DNA of 64,000 bases from Prorocentrum cordatum (taxonomy: Eukaryota > Sar > Dinophyceae > Prorocentrales > Prorocentraceae), in assembly GCA_963575745.1 (NCBI GenBank), contig CAUYUJ010017789.1, forward strand, positions 36,001 through 100,000, in the 5' to 3' direction. The notes under the pieces were generated by a model. That model saw only the letters and a program-made list of their open reading frames with translations, was not told where the DNA came from and did no database searches. Shown piece after piece: positions 1-11,200 of the stretch. Position 1 is the first letter of the stretch; each line of letters opens with the position of its first letter. The position numbers were made by a program, and so were the translations under genes.

Positions 1-249
1 AGGAGATGGAGGAGGAGAGGGCGGAGGAGGAGGAGGAGGAAGAGGAGGAGGAAGATGGGAGGAGGACCAGGAGGATGAGGATGAGCAGGAGGTCGAGAAT
101 TACGGGGAGGAATGGGAGGAAAAGAGGAGCGGGATGATGAGGAGGAGCTTTCGTGGAATGGGGGGAGGCGAGGGTGAGAAGGAAAACGCCGTGGATGCGG
201 GCGAGGAGGAGGAGGAGGAGGAGGAGGAGGAGGAGGAGGAGGAGGAAGG
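1..249. repeat. GGA/GAG purine microsatellite, two blocks
   Basis: Degenerate GGA runs occupy about 1-75 and a purer GAG run about 201-249. The sequence between them is low complexity and I see no gene in it. Long open frames here are poly-Glu or poly-Arg translations of the repeat. Confidence 0.8.
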
Positions 250-341
250 AGGTGGACGACCACGATCACCACCGAAAGCTCGACGACGACGCCGAAGGCG
301 CAGGCGGATCAGGAGCAGCAGGACGCGCGAACACTCTGACG

Positions 342-357
342 AGCCACCTTGGCTCAA
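342..357 (+). other. possible decayed spliced-leader relic
   Basis: AGCCACCTTGGCTCAA differs from the core of the dinoflagellate spliced leader at two positions. The 5' CCGT part is missing and no convincing gene starts directly after it, so this may be chance. Confidence 0.2.
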
Positions 358-872
358 AAAGTAACGGTTTGGGGATACTGGACCCTGGCTGTCGCTTCTT
401 GCCCCCCCGTTGACGAGCACCCGAGGAGCTCGCGGCCGCGGCGCGCGCAGCGCCGGGCCTGCCCGGCGGCGCGCGGGGCGGGCCGCGCTCCGCGGCCTTC
501 CGCCAGGCCGGGCCTCTGCCGCCCGATCCGCCCACGCAGGTGCCCTGCGGTCCGCTGCGCCCCGCGCCTCCGCCGCCCGCGCCGCAGCAGTGCCCGCTCT
601 CCTCCTCGGTGCCGCCCCCGCCGCCCGGGGGGCCGCAGTGCCCATCGCCGGCCTTGGCGCCGCCCCCGCCGCCGGGGCCGCGGGGCCCGGCCTCAGCTCC
701 GGCGGCGCCGCCGCACTCCTGCACGGCCACCACTGCCTCTGTCGCGTCTGCGCTGTCGGCGGCCGCGCCGCCGGCGGTGGAGTCGGCGGCGGCCGCGGCG
801 GCGAGGCGTGCGGCCGGAGTGCCCTCGGCGGAGGGCGCAGGGTCTGTGCGGCCAGCCGCTGGCGCGTCTGCC

Positions 873-1291
873 ATGCCCGCGGCCGACGCGGCGGCTGGGG
901 GCGGCGTCGCGGAGGCGCCTCCTCTCCTCCTCTCTCCTTCTCCTCCTCCCTCCTCCTCCTCCTCCTCCTCCTCCTCCTCCTCCTCCTCCTCCTTCTCCTC
1001 CTCCTCCTCCTGCGCCTCTTCCTCCTCCTCCTCCGCCTCCTCCTTCTCCTCTTCCTCCTCCTCAGAGGCGGAGGGAGGTCGGCCCGCTGTGGCGGTGGTG
1101 GACTACGACGCGGAGGGCGGGGGCTACATCTCCGTGCGAGCGGGCGACCGCCTGTGCGTGCTCTTCGACGATGCCGGCTGGGCCTGGGCGGCGCCTCGCG
1201 GGCCCGAGGGCGCGAGGCCGGACCTGGTGCGCGGAGGGTGGCTGCCGAGCTCTGCGCTCCGACCGAGCAGCGGCTGCGGCCAGTCAAAAAG
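873..1291 (+). CDS. probable exon with a Ser-rich stretch and an SH3 domain
   Basis: The open frame runs from an in-frame ATG at 873, through a Gly/Ala-rich start and a poly-Ser stretch encoded by a TCC array, into an SH3-like segment at about 1089-1265. SH3 features seen are a VVDYDA strand (the usual ALYDYDA), a VRAGD turn, a GWAWA motif in place of the usual GWW, and a GWLPSSAL end like the usual G-FPSNYV. SH3 domains bind proline-rich ligands in signalling or cytoskeletal proteins. A good donor (AAG/GTG) follows at 1291/1292. The frame stays open upstream of 873 through Pro/Ala-rich sequence, so the true start is uncertain. The rest of the gene was not found; it is probably an isolated exon or gene fragment. 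The SH3 call is by eye. Confidence 0.42.
942..1070. repeat. TCC microsatellite
   Basis: Interrupted TCC/TTC/GCC triplets, overlapping the poly-Ser part of the SH3 exon. Confidence 0.9.
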
Positions 1292-1533
1292 GTGTTGTCC
1301 TCCTGCCTGCTCCCGTTTCTCCTCTTTTCCTGTTCCGTTCCTGCTCCCTCTCCCTCTCCGCTCCTGTTCCTCCTCCGCCCGCTCCTCCTCGTCGCCCTCC
1401 TCCTCCTCGCTCTCCGCCTCCTGGTCCGCGGGCTCCTCGTCGTGCCCCTTGCCATCCTCCTCGTTCTCGTGCTGGAGCGCGGTTCGGAGCGCTAGCCACG
1501 AGCGCTTCTTCTTCTGGAGCTTCTTGCGGACGC
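1292..1533. other. low-complexity stretch, strand unclear
   Basis: The plus strand reads as Ser/Pro-rich. The minus strand reads as an acidic, Lys/Arg-containing segment (KKLQKKKRSW, then many Glu) that looks slightly more protein-like. Neither can be assigned. Confidence 0.25.
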
Positions 1534-1534
1534 A

Positions 1535-1585
<51 letters not shown>
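1534..1585. repeat. CTG microsatellite, about 17 units
   Basis: Uninterrupted CTG triplets, bounded by a unique sequence on both sides. Confidence 0.95.
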
Positions 1586-1588
<3 letters not shown>

Positions 1589-1654
1589 GACACGTCTGCG
1601 CGGACAAGCTTCGATGTGACCACCTGTACAAGAAAGGTGCACCAGCGATCCACT

Positions 1655-4600
1655 ATTGGGACGCTGGTGCGGTAGCGGAGGAGACGAGCACCGCAGTGGC
1701 TCGCCCCAAGAGGACTGCAATCCGCTGCCGCCAATCGCGGAGCGGCGACCGTGCACAACCCGTGCCACGGAGATGGCTCTGGTGCCGGGTGAGGCTTGCC
1801 AGCTGTTGCAGCAGACACGTCAGCTGCGGCCCGTGGCGGCCGCCGAATTCAAGTGCAAGGCCTTGCGCGCTGGTGCCGCCTCGAGCTCCATATTTCGTTA
1901 CTTTCGCAGCCTCGGCAGCGGTCGCGCCAGCGCCGGCGGTCGCCGAACGGCCGCGGCGGTTGTGTGTGCTGACAACTGTGAAGTCCCCGTGGAAAATTGG
2001 GAGCGAGCAGTGGCCCCAGAGCTGCACGTCCACGCGCGGCTCACGCATGGTTGCCGTGGCCAGCTCTGGAAGCACGACCTGCGTGTGGCTGCAAGGCCGG
2101 CTGGGCGAGCGCACGCCCCGAGCTCGTCGCAGACTCCATCATGCAGACGATTGTGGGCTCCACCGATCATGCAAGATATCGCGTGATCTCCAAGCTCGTC
2201 GAGTGCGTGGCCACAGACCCTGCCAGCGCGCGTGCGGTGCTGACAAAAACACGCAACGCCGAAGAGCGGGAGCCCGAGACGCCGGCGGAAATTGATGCGG
2301 AACTCATCGTCCGACCAAGGGGCCAAATCCCCAGTGGCGTTGGCTGTGAAACCAAGCCCGCCTTCTGGGCCGCCTTCGTACAGCCAGTGCTTTCGCTGCT
2401 CAGGCGTCCCTGCAGAGAGTACGGCATCGGCCGCTCGGAGCATCCACAATTTACGACGGTGCCGCAGCGCTGCGCCTGCAGCTACCGCGTGCTCGAGCGA
2501 AAATGTGTGGGCACCTGTTTGCGCATCAGGCTCCGGCTGCGGCATCCCCCACGCGTCGAGGAACACGCCGTTCGCCGCCAACCGCCCAAGGCAATCTCTG
2601 GCAGCAGCGAGCATGCCGGAACGCTCGTACCCTACGTCGATAACAGCTGGCTGCAGGTGGAGGACAAGCTGCCGAGAGGCTTTCGGCAGCACGCGGAGGA
2701 GCGTGGCGAGATACGAAAAATGAGCCTCAAGAGCAATGGGTCGAAGCGCCATGCCTCCATGGCTGAGCGGTGCATTCAGGGTGCTGAGACAGGCCTGCCA
2801 CTGCGGGTCCGTGCAAGCAGGCCCCAAGAAAGCTGCCCGGACAAGATCGCTGACCGCGTTGTCCAAGCGACGTGCGTACGGCAGGAAGGCTGCCGCCTTC
2901 ACAACACAGGCGCCGTAGGACAGAGCGCGGTTCAAGACCAAGCAAGCAAGCTTCCATAGAGGGCCCAACTTACGGCAAGTGAGTTCGGCATGCGCAACTC
3001 GCTTTAAAATCGAAGCGAATGCGATCGCTTTCTCGCACCGCTTTTGCACTGGGCCGAGGGTGGCCCCGTCGAAACTAAAATTCGCGCTGCACTCGCCTTC
3101 GGCGTGAGCTCCATGGAGAGTAAGACCAGACGCGTCGAATTCAGCATGCGGGCGCAGCTCGGCAGCGAGCTCGCCAGCGAGGGCCAGGTTTGAACGGGCA
3201 GCTGGCACGTGGGCTTTGGTCTTGTCGACGCGCAGTTTCAGCCCCCGTGCCGCAAAGCACCGCGTCGCGATCCGCATCGCTTGCAGCCAGTGCTCACGCG
3301 GAGCGGCGACGCAGACGTCGTCGACGAAAAGGCGGAGACGCGGGCGAGAGGACTCATCTGCGAACGCCTTGGAGTAGGCCTCAGAGATGTCGCAAATGCT
3401 AGCCGAGAATGCGAGGCCGAAGTCCGAGGTTGCACTGCGACCGCCCTGGCAGCAACCCTCCTGATCTCCAGCGTCTTGAACTGCTCCCCCACCTGGGCGT
3501 AGCGCAGCTGCCGGACTCCCCCGAACCACATGTTGTGCTGCAGTGTCGCCGTGCGCGGAGAGCAGGCGCGGGCCTGCTCGCGGGCGTCCTGGCGGCGGGC
3601 AGTGCCGAAGGCGTTCTCGAAGTCGAGCCCGAGGTAGACCCAGTGCATGTGGGCCGCCATGTCCGCCTGGACCTCGGTGATGAGGGCGGCAGTGCCACTC
3701 TCTGCGCCGGGCGCATGCTGGTTGCTGACGACGTGCGCGGAAACCCTGTGGAGCTCCGCGCGGCTGATGGTGCCCGCGGCGAGCTTGAACAGGACCTCCT
3801 GGAACACGATGGGGCGCGCCTTGCCCCCGCCCTTGTCCGAGGCAATGAGCTGCACGTGGAGCCACGGCTGCCGGATGAAGGCCGGCAACTGCCGGCGGGC
3901 CCACATCGATGCCCACCTCGAGAGTGTCCGCGTCGCGCGCGGGCTCCTGAGGGGCGCCTGGACGTGGGAATTACGCTCCCCGCTGGGCCCGGCGTGCGCC
4001 AGTGCACGAGCGCTCCAGATGCACGCGCGGGCCTGCTTGCACTCGACGGGGCTGCACTTGGACACTGGCGGGGCTGGCGGTCGCGAGGCGCGAGCCTCGG
4101 CGGAAGCAGGCGGCAACAGCGCGGTCAGCTTCTCGTGCGTCTCCTCCGTCGGCGGGAGGAGCTTCGCTCCTGTCAGCAGGCGCTTGGCCTTTCGGAGGTC
4201 GCCGATGTCGGCGGCCTCCAAAGCGCGAGTCCACGTAGACGTAGAGTCAGCATGCTGGGTGGCCGGCCCCCCGCCTGCATCGGCGGTAACAGGAGCAGGC
4301 GGTGCGTCCCGGAGGTGGCTGGCATGTCCAGCGCCACGCTCGGCATGACCCGCAGCCCACTTGCGTTCGTCCTGAGCGGCAGCAGTGACGAGGTCAAGCC
4401 ACTGAGCAGCATTGGCGAGCTGCATCCTCGCGCGGAGGAGGCCGGCGAAGCTCTGCTGGGGCTGGTCTTTCTCCCCGCCGGCCCCGTCAGGGTCTGGCTG
4501 GACTGCGGCATGCTCGTCTGGGTCGGCAACGCGCTCGCGAAGCAGCAGGTGCGGCACCGCGAGCACCAGTAGGTTGAGCTCCTCCTGCACCAACGGCGGG

Positions 4601-4862
4601 AGGTCAGAGTCCAAGGCGTCCATGACCCTGTCGAGGGCCTGCAAGCGGACAGCCGCGCACTGGCGAGCGAGCCGCGTGGGCACCCACCTCGCCAGCGGTA
4701 CGCGGCGAACGACCGGAAGTTGTCGAAGCGCCAGCAGTAGCTGACGCGGCCCACTTACTTCACCTGCAGCCGCCCGAGGCGGGCTGTCGGAGACAGCGGC
4801 AGGAGGTGCCTGCAGGGGCGGCACCCCCAAGAGCGAGTCCACCGCTGCTGCTGGTGCCGCGC

Positions 4863-4902
<40 letters not shown>

Positions 4903-5290
4903 CTGCTGCTGCTGCTTGCTGCTGCTGCTGGCCATGCGCGCACAGCTGCCGCTGCTGCTGCGGTTGCTGCTGCACCTCACTGCGGCTGCCATCCGTGCGC
5001 TTGCTGCTGCCGCTGCATCTCCTTCGGCTGTTGCTGGCGCTAGTCTTGTTCCCCGCTGCTCTGGGGTTTTCACGTCGCCCGCGAGGGCGCTCGCCCGCGA
5101 AGGCGAAGCGGGTGCGAGGGTGTTGCTGCGGACGTTGCTGCTCTCCACTGCGGTATTCATCGGTGTGCATGCTGCTTCCGCTGCCGCAGTCCTGGGTGCG
5201 CATGCTCCTTCCGCTATCGTTTGTCTTTTGGCTGTTGCTGCTCCTCCTACTTTTGGAAGCTGTCTTTGCACGCGCTTCGCTCGGCGTCAC
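1655..5290 (-). pseudogene. decayed non-LTR retrotransposon reverse transcriptase
   Basis: Read on the minus strand, a Gln/Ser/Ala-rich N-terminus containing a CTG-encoded poly-Gln tract (4863-4920) leads into a reverse transcriptase. Motifs seen are KARPIVFQE (about 3797-3823), motif A GLDFENAF (3601-3630) and the catalytic FVDD (3317-3328). A CGHALDE...DHAISC zinc-type motif lies at about 2140-2220, and the C-terminus ends near 1655. The reading frame is broken: motif A and FVDD are in different frames, with the switch near 3455-3466, and a second switch lies near 2090. No endonuclease or RNase H was recognised, and no SL relic or target duplication was found. The 5' end is uncertain. It is an old, inactive copy, unlike the intact element at 8191. 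The RT call is secure; the exact clade is not. Confidence 0.8.
4863..4920. repeat. CTG microsatellite (poly-Gln on minus strand)
   Basis: CTG triplets with one GGTG interruption, inside the N-terminal part of the minus-strand RT pseudogene. Confidence 0.9.
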
Positions 5291-5315
5291 CCCGACATAC
5301 TTCTACTATATGTGC

Positions 5316-5352
5316 GTCGCCCCCCCCCCCCCCAGGGGCGATGCGCGCACCG
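5316..5352. repeat. C-run hairpin
   Basis: A 14-C run sits between GTGCGTCGCC and its near-complement GGGGCGATGCGC. It can fold as a hairpin; no role is suggested. Confidence 0.5.
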
Positions 5353-5504
5353 AGAAATCTTATAGTATATGCGTCTTGGCGGGCGCTTGACTTGGTTGTT
5401 CGGGTGTCTTTTTGCCCCGCCTCGGTTGAAGCTTAAAGGGGCGGAGTCTCCGATCCATTCTTTGTGCGCTGCTTGTTTTCTTTACTTTGAGAGGCCGGCC
5501 CACG

Positions 5505-6305
5505 CCAGGGATGAGGCTTGCCTGGGCCTGGCGTTCTTTACACCAGGGGTAGCATTGCCGAGTCGTCCTGGCGTCGCCTAGTTATTAGACTTTGGGTACA
5601 TATGCGCGCTCGCTGTCTGCGCGCGTATCAGGCGCCCCAGATGTGGGGGAAGGTGTGCCGCACGTGTGGATGGACTTATACCGTGGGCTTGGCACGGGGG
5701 TGGATCTCCGCCCTGACGGATGCTATGCCTCGGGGTCTTGTTTCATCTCTTGGCAGACAGATCTGTATGAAGCCTTTTTCCCCCGCGCTGGAGCGGAAGA
5801 AGGTGGGTCCTTGATCGCTCCGCCCAATTGGCCATAGGGCCGTATCTGGAGGGCCCACCACGGGGACACTGGCTCGTCGGTTGAGTTAGGCCCGAAACAG
5901 GGATGGAGCTGGCTATCGTCCTGGAGTTCGTTACACCAGGGGTAGTGCAGCCGAGGCGTCCTGGCGTCGCCTTGTGTGTCTGACGCGCACGTGCGTGAGC
6001 GCGTTTGTTCGGGCGTCAGGCTCCCCAGTTGTGGGGGACGGTGCGCAGCACGCGTTTTGCGAGCTTGACGTGGGCCTGGCACGGGGGCCTCGACGCCCTG
6101 ACCGTTGCCTTGCTCAGGCTCTAATTTCTGTCATCGTCCTGGCGTTCGTTACGCCAGGGACGAGTGTTGTCGTGCGCTGTGGGTGGGATGCTTGCACGTG
6201 TATCAGGCACCCCAATTGTGGGGGAAGGTGCCCTGCGCGTGTGGATGGATTTCCCTGTGGCTTTGCACGGGGGCGGAGGATGTCCGCCCTGACCGATGCC
6301 AAGCC
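5505..6305. repeat. tandem array of three diverged ~200-bp units
   Basis: Units at about 5505-5728, 5898-6106 and 6109-6301. Each begins with a TGGCGTTC(T)TTACACCAGGG-type block, has a GTATCAGGC(G/A)CCCCA block in the middle, and ends in GCACGGGGG...CCCTGACNGATGCC. The gap at 5729-5897 shows nothing recognisable. Confidence 0.8.
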
Positions 6306-7719
6306 ACTGCAGGTTGGTTCCCCTTTCTCCCCCTCCTTTTCCCTGTTTGGGGGTTGGTTTCCCTGGAGCACGGCCAGTGGCCCTCGTGGGCCCCCAGCGA
6401 CAGCTGCGCAGGCGAAGCCAGTGTGAGCCTTTCCCATTCCCCCTTCTGCTCAGCGCGGAGGGGGCAGCGTCCCTGGGCGCAGCGCCGCCCAGGGTGGCAT
6501 TTTGCACCAAACGAGCGTCCTCTGAGGGTTTCGCCGCCCCTTAGTTGCATCGTGGCTGCATGGTGGATGTTAAAGCAAATCGCCCTCCTCCTCCTCCTCC
6601 TCCTCCTCCTCCTCCTCCTCCTACTCCTTGTGGGACTCTTCTGTTGTTTTCTTGAACGTGATCAGAACCGTTTTAGCGAAACGCAGCGCGCCCCAAGAGA
6701 CCTCAGCTTTCAACGTGCGTGTTCGTCGTACTAGTGTCCGTGGATTGCGTCTCTACGACTTGCAGTGCGCGCGTCTCGCTGCTCCTTTGCCGGTAGATCG
6801 CGCGATTGGGATAGCCCTCTGATGGGCAGCGGATCTCTTCACCTGCCTTTACGGATTGCTTTCTCGTGGAGGAGCCCACAAACACAACAAAAACAACATC
6901 CTGAGAACAGGAAAAGTGAAAAAAGGCAGGTCGAGGAGTAGGAGGTCGGTAAAGAGGGTAGTGAAAACGTGCAGTCCCAGGTATGCCGACGGCTTCCGAG
7001 GGAACCCTGCTCCCGCCCACTCGGTCTGCCGGCGCCCTGGCTCGAGCCAAGGCCCCCGCCCTACGGCAACGCCCTCGCAGCGGCTCCTCCCCGGCGCCCC
7101 GCGCGCGCGCGAGCGCCTGCGGCGGCGGCGCGCAGGCGTGTCGCGCATGGGGGCGCCGTTGGCGCCCTCCGGTGAGTTCGCCGAGGAGGTGGCGCAGGGC
7201 GCCACCACCGTCGTCGTCGTCGGCGTCGCCGTGCGCGCTGCTGCGCCGCCGTCATAGTTGAGTCGTTTGTCGTCCTCGCCGCCATCACTCGTCTTCGTCG
7301 TCGTCGGCGTCGGCGTCGGCGTCGGTGTTTCTTTGGGTCGCGCCGGACCTCGTGCCCCTCTGGGCGCGCGTGGCCAACCCAGAGTCCCAACATCCAAGGT
7401 TTCGTAGGGCCAAGGCCGTCCTGCACTTGCAGAGGTCGAGCCTCGAGGCTTTCGGATGTTCTCACCGGTTCCCTGCGGCTTGCCAGTCTCGAGGTGCCTC
7501 CCAGCAGCTGCACCCCGCCGGGATCGTGTGGGGGCTTGCAGACCGCCCCGCGAGGCCGCCGGAGGCCCGAGGCATGGTCAGGGCCGAGCCGAGTTTGGGT
7601 CCGCTCTGCACCCGGCTCCTGCACTCCCCGCGTCCCCCCCTCCTCGCGACAGAACGACACGCGCGTTCTCGGCCACTTCTCGGCCTCCGGGGGCCCCTAC
7701 CGGGCCCCAGGACCCAGCC
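6306..7719. other. no gene recognised; short TCC and GTC runs
   Basis: Contains a TCC run at 6583-6624 and GTC-rich stretches at 7208-7330. Overlapping open frames on both strands (about 6980-7400) are Arg/Pro/Ala-rich with no motif I recognise. Confidence 0.6.
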
Positions 7720-7915
7720 ACGACCCAGCGGCGACCCACCCGCGACCTACCCCGCGACCCACCCGCGACCCACCCCGCGCCCAGTCCGCGACCCACCCGC
7801 GACTCACCCGCGACCCACCCGCGACCCACCCACCCGCGACCTGGCCCGCGCCCCACCCGGGCCCCACCCGCGACCCACCCGCGACCCACCCGCGACTCAC
7901 CAGTGACCCACCCAC
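7720..7915. repeat. minisatellite, 11-bp unit CCCACCCGCGA
   Basis: About 16 slightly varied 11-bp units. The same unit recurs at 22735-22800, next to a different repeat. Confidence 0.88.
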
Positions 7916-7982
7916 ATTGCTTTGACGAAAACATCGGCGCCTGCGGCGGGCTCGCTGGATAAGACCTGTTTCCTTATTTTTG

Positions 7983-8190
7983 GGGCATGCCGGGCGTTAT
8001 GGCCCCCGCCGCCCCCCCCATCCCCCCATTGACGCAACGGTCCCCCCCCAGTGCGCTCTGGGCACTGCCACCGTGCGCATCGGGATCCGCAAAGATGTAG
8101 GAATCCGCATCGGATTCTGGTCCGCGGTCGTCGTCGTGGTCGTCGTCGTGGTCGTCGTCGTGGTCGTCGTCGTCGTCGTCGCTCGTCGCT
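7983..8190. repeat. repeat family L, left part (split by the retrotransposon)
   Basis: The block from GGGCGTTATGGCCCCC through GTGCGCATCGGGATCCGCA into a TCG array is homologous to 20936-21170. Here the element is interrupted at 8190. Its right part resumes at 14768, after the retrotransposon. Confidence 0.85.
8175..8190. repeat. 16-bp target-site duplication, left copy
   Basis: GTCGTCGCTCGTCGCT, identical to 14768-14783. It abuts the SL start at 8191. The match lies in TCG-rich DNA, but the GCTCGTCGCT phase and the exact abutment on both sides support a true duplication. Confidence 0.8.
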
Positions 8191-8212
8191 TCCGTAGCCA
8201 TTTTGGCTCAAG
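8191..8212 (+). other. genomically encoded spliced-leader sequence (exact)
   Basis: T followed by CCGTAGCCATTTTGGCTCA and AG: an exact match to the conserved 22-nt dinoflagellate SL that is trans-spliced onto nuclear mRNAs. The following base is the A of an ATG. An SL RNA gene would continue with the SL intron and Sm-site region, which is absent, so this is the SL of a reverse-transcribed mRNA. Confidence 0.95.
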
Positions 8213-11200
8213 ATGGTCACTGCCCGTGGCAGAGCACGGAGACCCTTGGTCCAGGGCCAGCTAGAAGGACTAAGCTATCACGCCTTCCTCGCGCCCGCGA
8301 GGTCGAGCTTCATATCCCGGCCGAGGCCGATCCCATCGCTCCCATGGCTCTTGGCGGCGGTGGTGGTGGCGAGTGCGGCAGTTTCGTACGGCGTCCATGG
8401 GCAAAGGTGTGGCCCTGGCGTCAGCAGGAGAGAGGACGGAAGGCATTCTGTCAGCAGTGTTGCGCTTGGCTGTTCATGGACAGGCTCGCGGACGCTGACT
8501 TCAAGTGCAAGTGCGGCGCCAGCAGCTGGGGGGCGGAGCCATCAGGAGGAGGAGCACCAGATCGTTCGCAACGTGACGGAGGCTTCGACGACTGGGGCTG
8601 GCCAGTCCTCGGAGCAGGGCGTGGCAAAGGCAGGCGCAAGGGTACTGGAGGAGGAGGTGATCTACAGCGGCCAGGAGGTTACGGAAATCAATCTGGTGGT
8701 GGAGGCGGCGGCAAGGATGACAAGGTGGCCGAACTTCTCGCACAAGCAGCAGCACTGGCTGGCGACGGCGCTTGGAAGCAGAAGATCGAGGCCCTACGCG
8801 CAGAGGCAGCACCACATCCACCAGCAGTTCAGCATCCACAGCCTGGATCCCGTCAGGCGCTCAGAGCAGCAGAAGATCGAGTACAAAAGGCACAGAGTGC
8901 GCAAACGAAGGCCTATCGCCGCCGAGAAAGGCTTCGAGAAGAACTCAAGCAAGCGGAGGATGACTTCAAGCAGCGCAGTGCAGAAGTGGCGGCGGCAGAG
9001 GCAGAGGTCAAAATCGAACTTCAGCGACATCCCCTCGGAGGCGACCTCAAGTGTGACGGGGCGCAGAACGCGAAGAAGCAGCGCGTGCTGCCCCTGGGCG
9101 CCCTCCTGGAGGACGAGGAGATCGACGTCGACCTGGGCAGCCTCTTCGAGTGCGCGAGCGACGACAACATCTCGGAGGCGGACAAGCAGGAGCTCGAGAA
9201 GAGGAAGAAGCTCTTCCTGGAGGCCGCGAAGGGAGCGGCGAAGGAGGCCTTCGCACAGGCGGCAGCTACACTCAAGCAGCAGAAGCAGCAGGAGCAGGAG
9301 TTCCTGGATCGGATTCGGAAGAAGCGCAAAGCGGACGCAGCCGAGTCTGAACTGGACGGAGCTGAAGCTGGAGCATCGGGAGGAGCGCCAGCGTCAGGCG
9401 GACCCCCTGCAGCTGCAGTGGGTGGGGCTCCACCAGCAGCGGCACAGCCAGCAGCAGCGGCAGCACCCGAAGCAGCAGCGCTATCCGAGAAGGAGGCGAA
9501 GGAGAAGCGTGAGCTGGCGGCAGCGGTCGAGGCCGCAAGGGTCGCAAACGCAGCTGGGCGAAGGGGTACGGCGAGCTCCTAGCCATACGATTTTCACGCA
9601 GAACTTGTCGACCTGGGGGCCCAGGTTGAAGAAGAAGATCGACTCGCTCAGGGACGACGTGATTATCTTCCCTGAGACGCACGTCGGCGCCGACGGCACG
9701 AACGAGATCGTCGAGCACCTGGACTTCAGGGGCTTCAAGGCGGTGGTCACGCCGTCGGTCAAGAACAGGCGGAGTGAGTTGGCAGGCGGCATCGGCATGG
9801 CCATGAGAGGTTTCTTGTCAGTGACGTCTATGCGACACTTGGCAGCGAAGAAGGAGCAGGCAGTGGGGATGCGGTATCTGGACGGCGATTGGGAGCCAGG
9901 GCCGATCGACTTCCAGGACATGGTAGCAGCGCAGTGGCGGTGGCGCGGGCAGTCGGTCCTGGTCATCGGCATGTACCTCACGTCGTCTATCGGCATGAGC
10001 GGCGAGAACCACCAGAAGATGGCGCGCCTCGCGGCGCTCACGCGCGGCCACAGTGGGCCGTGGGCTGCGATAGGCGACTGGAATGCGGAGCCGAGGGAGC
10101 TCCAGGCGGCAGGGTGGTTAAGACTGCTCGACGCGAAGGTGATCACGCCAGCTGACGTCAGCTACACGTGCACGCGCAACCCTGCGCGCATGCTCGACTA
10201 CGTGGTGTGCTCGGAGACGTTCTCGATGATCGTGGATAGAGTTGATACAGATCGCCATGACCCTGGGGATCACTACGGCGTACGAGTCCACTTGAGGGGG
10301 GACTCGAGGATCGCGATGCAGCGCAACCTGCAGCTCGCGAAGCCCTTTCCCTTGCCAGATATGCCGAAGCGGAAGGCGGACCCGAACAGCAAGCGGTCCA
10401 GGCAGAAGGCGAAGAAGCAGAGCGAGTACGAGGCAGGTGCGTTGAGCGCTGCGAGGAATGCGGAGGCCCCGCCCTCCTCGGAGCCCTCCCTCCCCAGGTT
10501 TGATCGAGGCGAGCGGAAGAAGGACGTGGTCGTCTGCGAGGCGGTGCCGCAGGAGTGCCAGCAGCAGAGCGAGCTGGCGGAGCTTTTCGGCGGGAGCAGC
10601 GACGAGGACGGGATACTCAGCGAGAATGAGGAGGCCTCGGAGGAAGCTGTCGCCGAGCCGAAGGCGGACGAGATCTTCGACCTGGAGATCGAGAAGCGCA
10701 ACCTCCTGTGGCACGAGAAGTACCGCACGGCAGTCGCCGAGGACCGCATCGCCTGGAGGCAGCCAGCGCAGTACGTGAAGCAGACGCTTGCCTACACCTT
10801 CGACGAGGAGGGGGCACGCGAGCTTGGGGCACGCTACGGCGCCTGGGTGCACGCGGTGGAGCAGTACTACATGGCGTCTCTACAGATCAAGGCCGAGGAG
10901 CGCAGCATCTACCTCGGGCGCGGCGAGGAGGTCAGGTTCAAGAAGGGCAAGACCAAGCTCGGCATCGGCGTCAGCGCCGACCTGGATCAGTCAATCAGGT
11001 GGTGGGGCACGCTGGCGTCGTACCTGGTCGAGCTGCAGCGCTGCGAGGGCAAGGGGCAACGAGCGCAGCGGCTACGTGACGACTGCAGAGCACTCAGCAG
11101 CACGATGCCTAGTGGCGGCGTCATCAAGATGACAGCGAAACAGAAGAGGAAGTGGCGAGTGGCTCTCAGCGGCATACGCGGCATGTCCAATGTGCAAGTG

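Noticed and set aside
8191-8212. An SL RNA gene at this position
   Set aside because: The SL is followed at once by ATG and coding sequence, with no donor-site intron or Sm site of an SL RNA.
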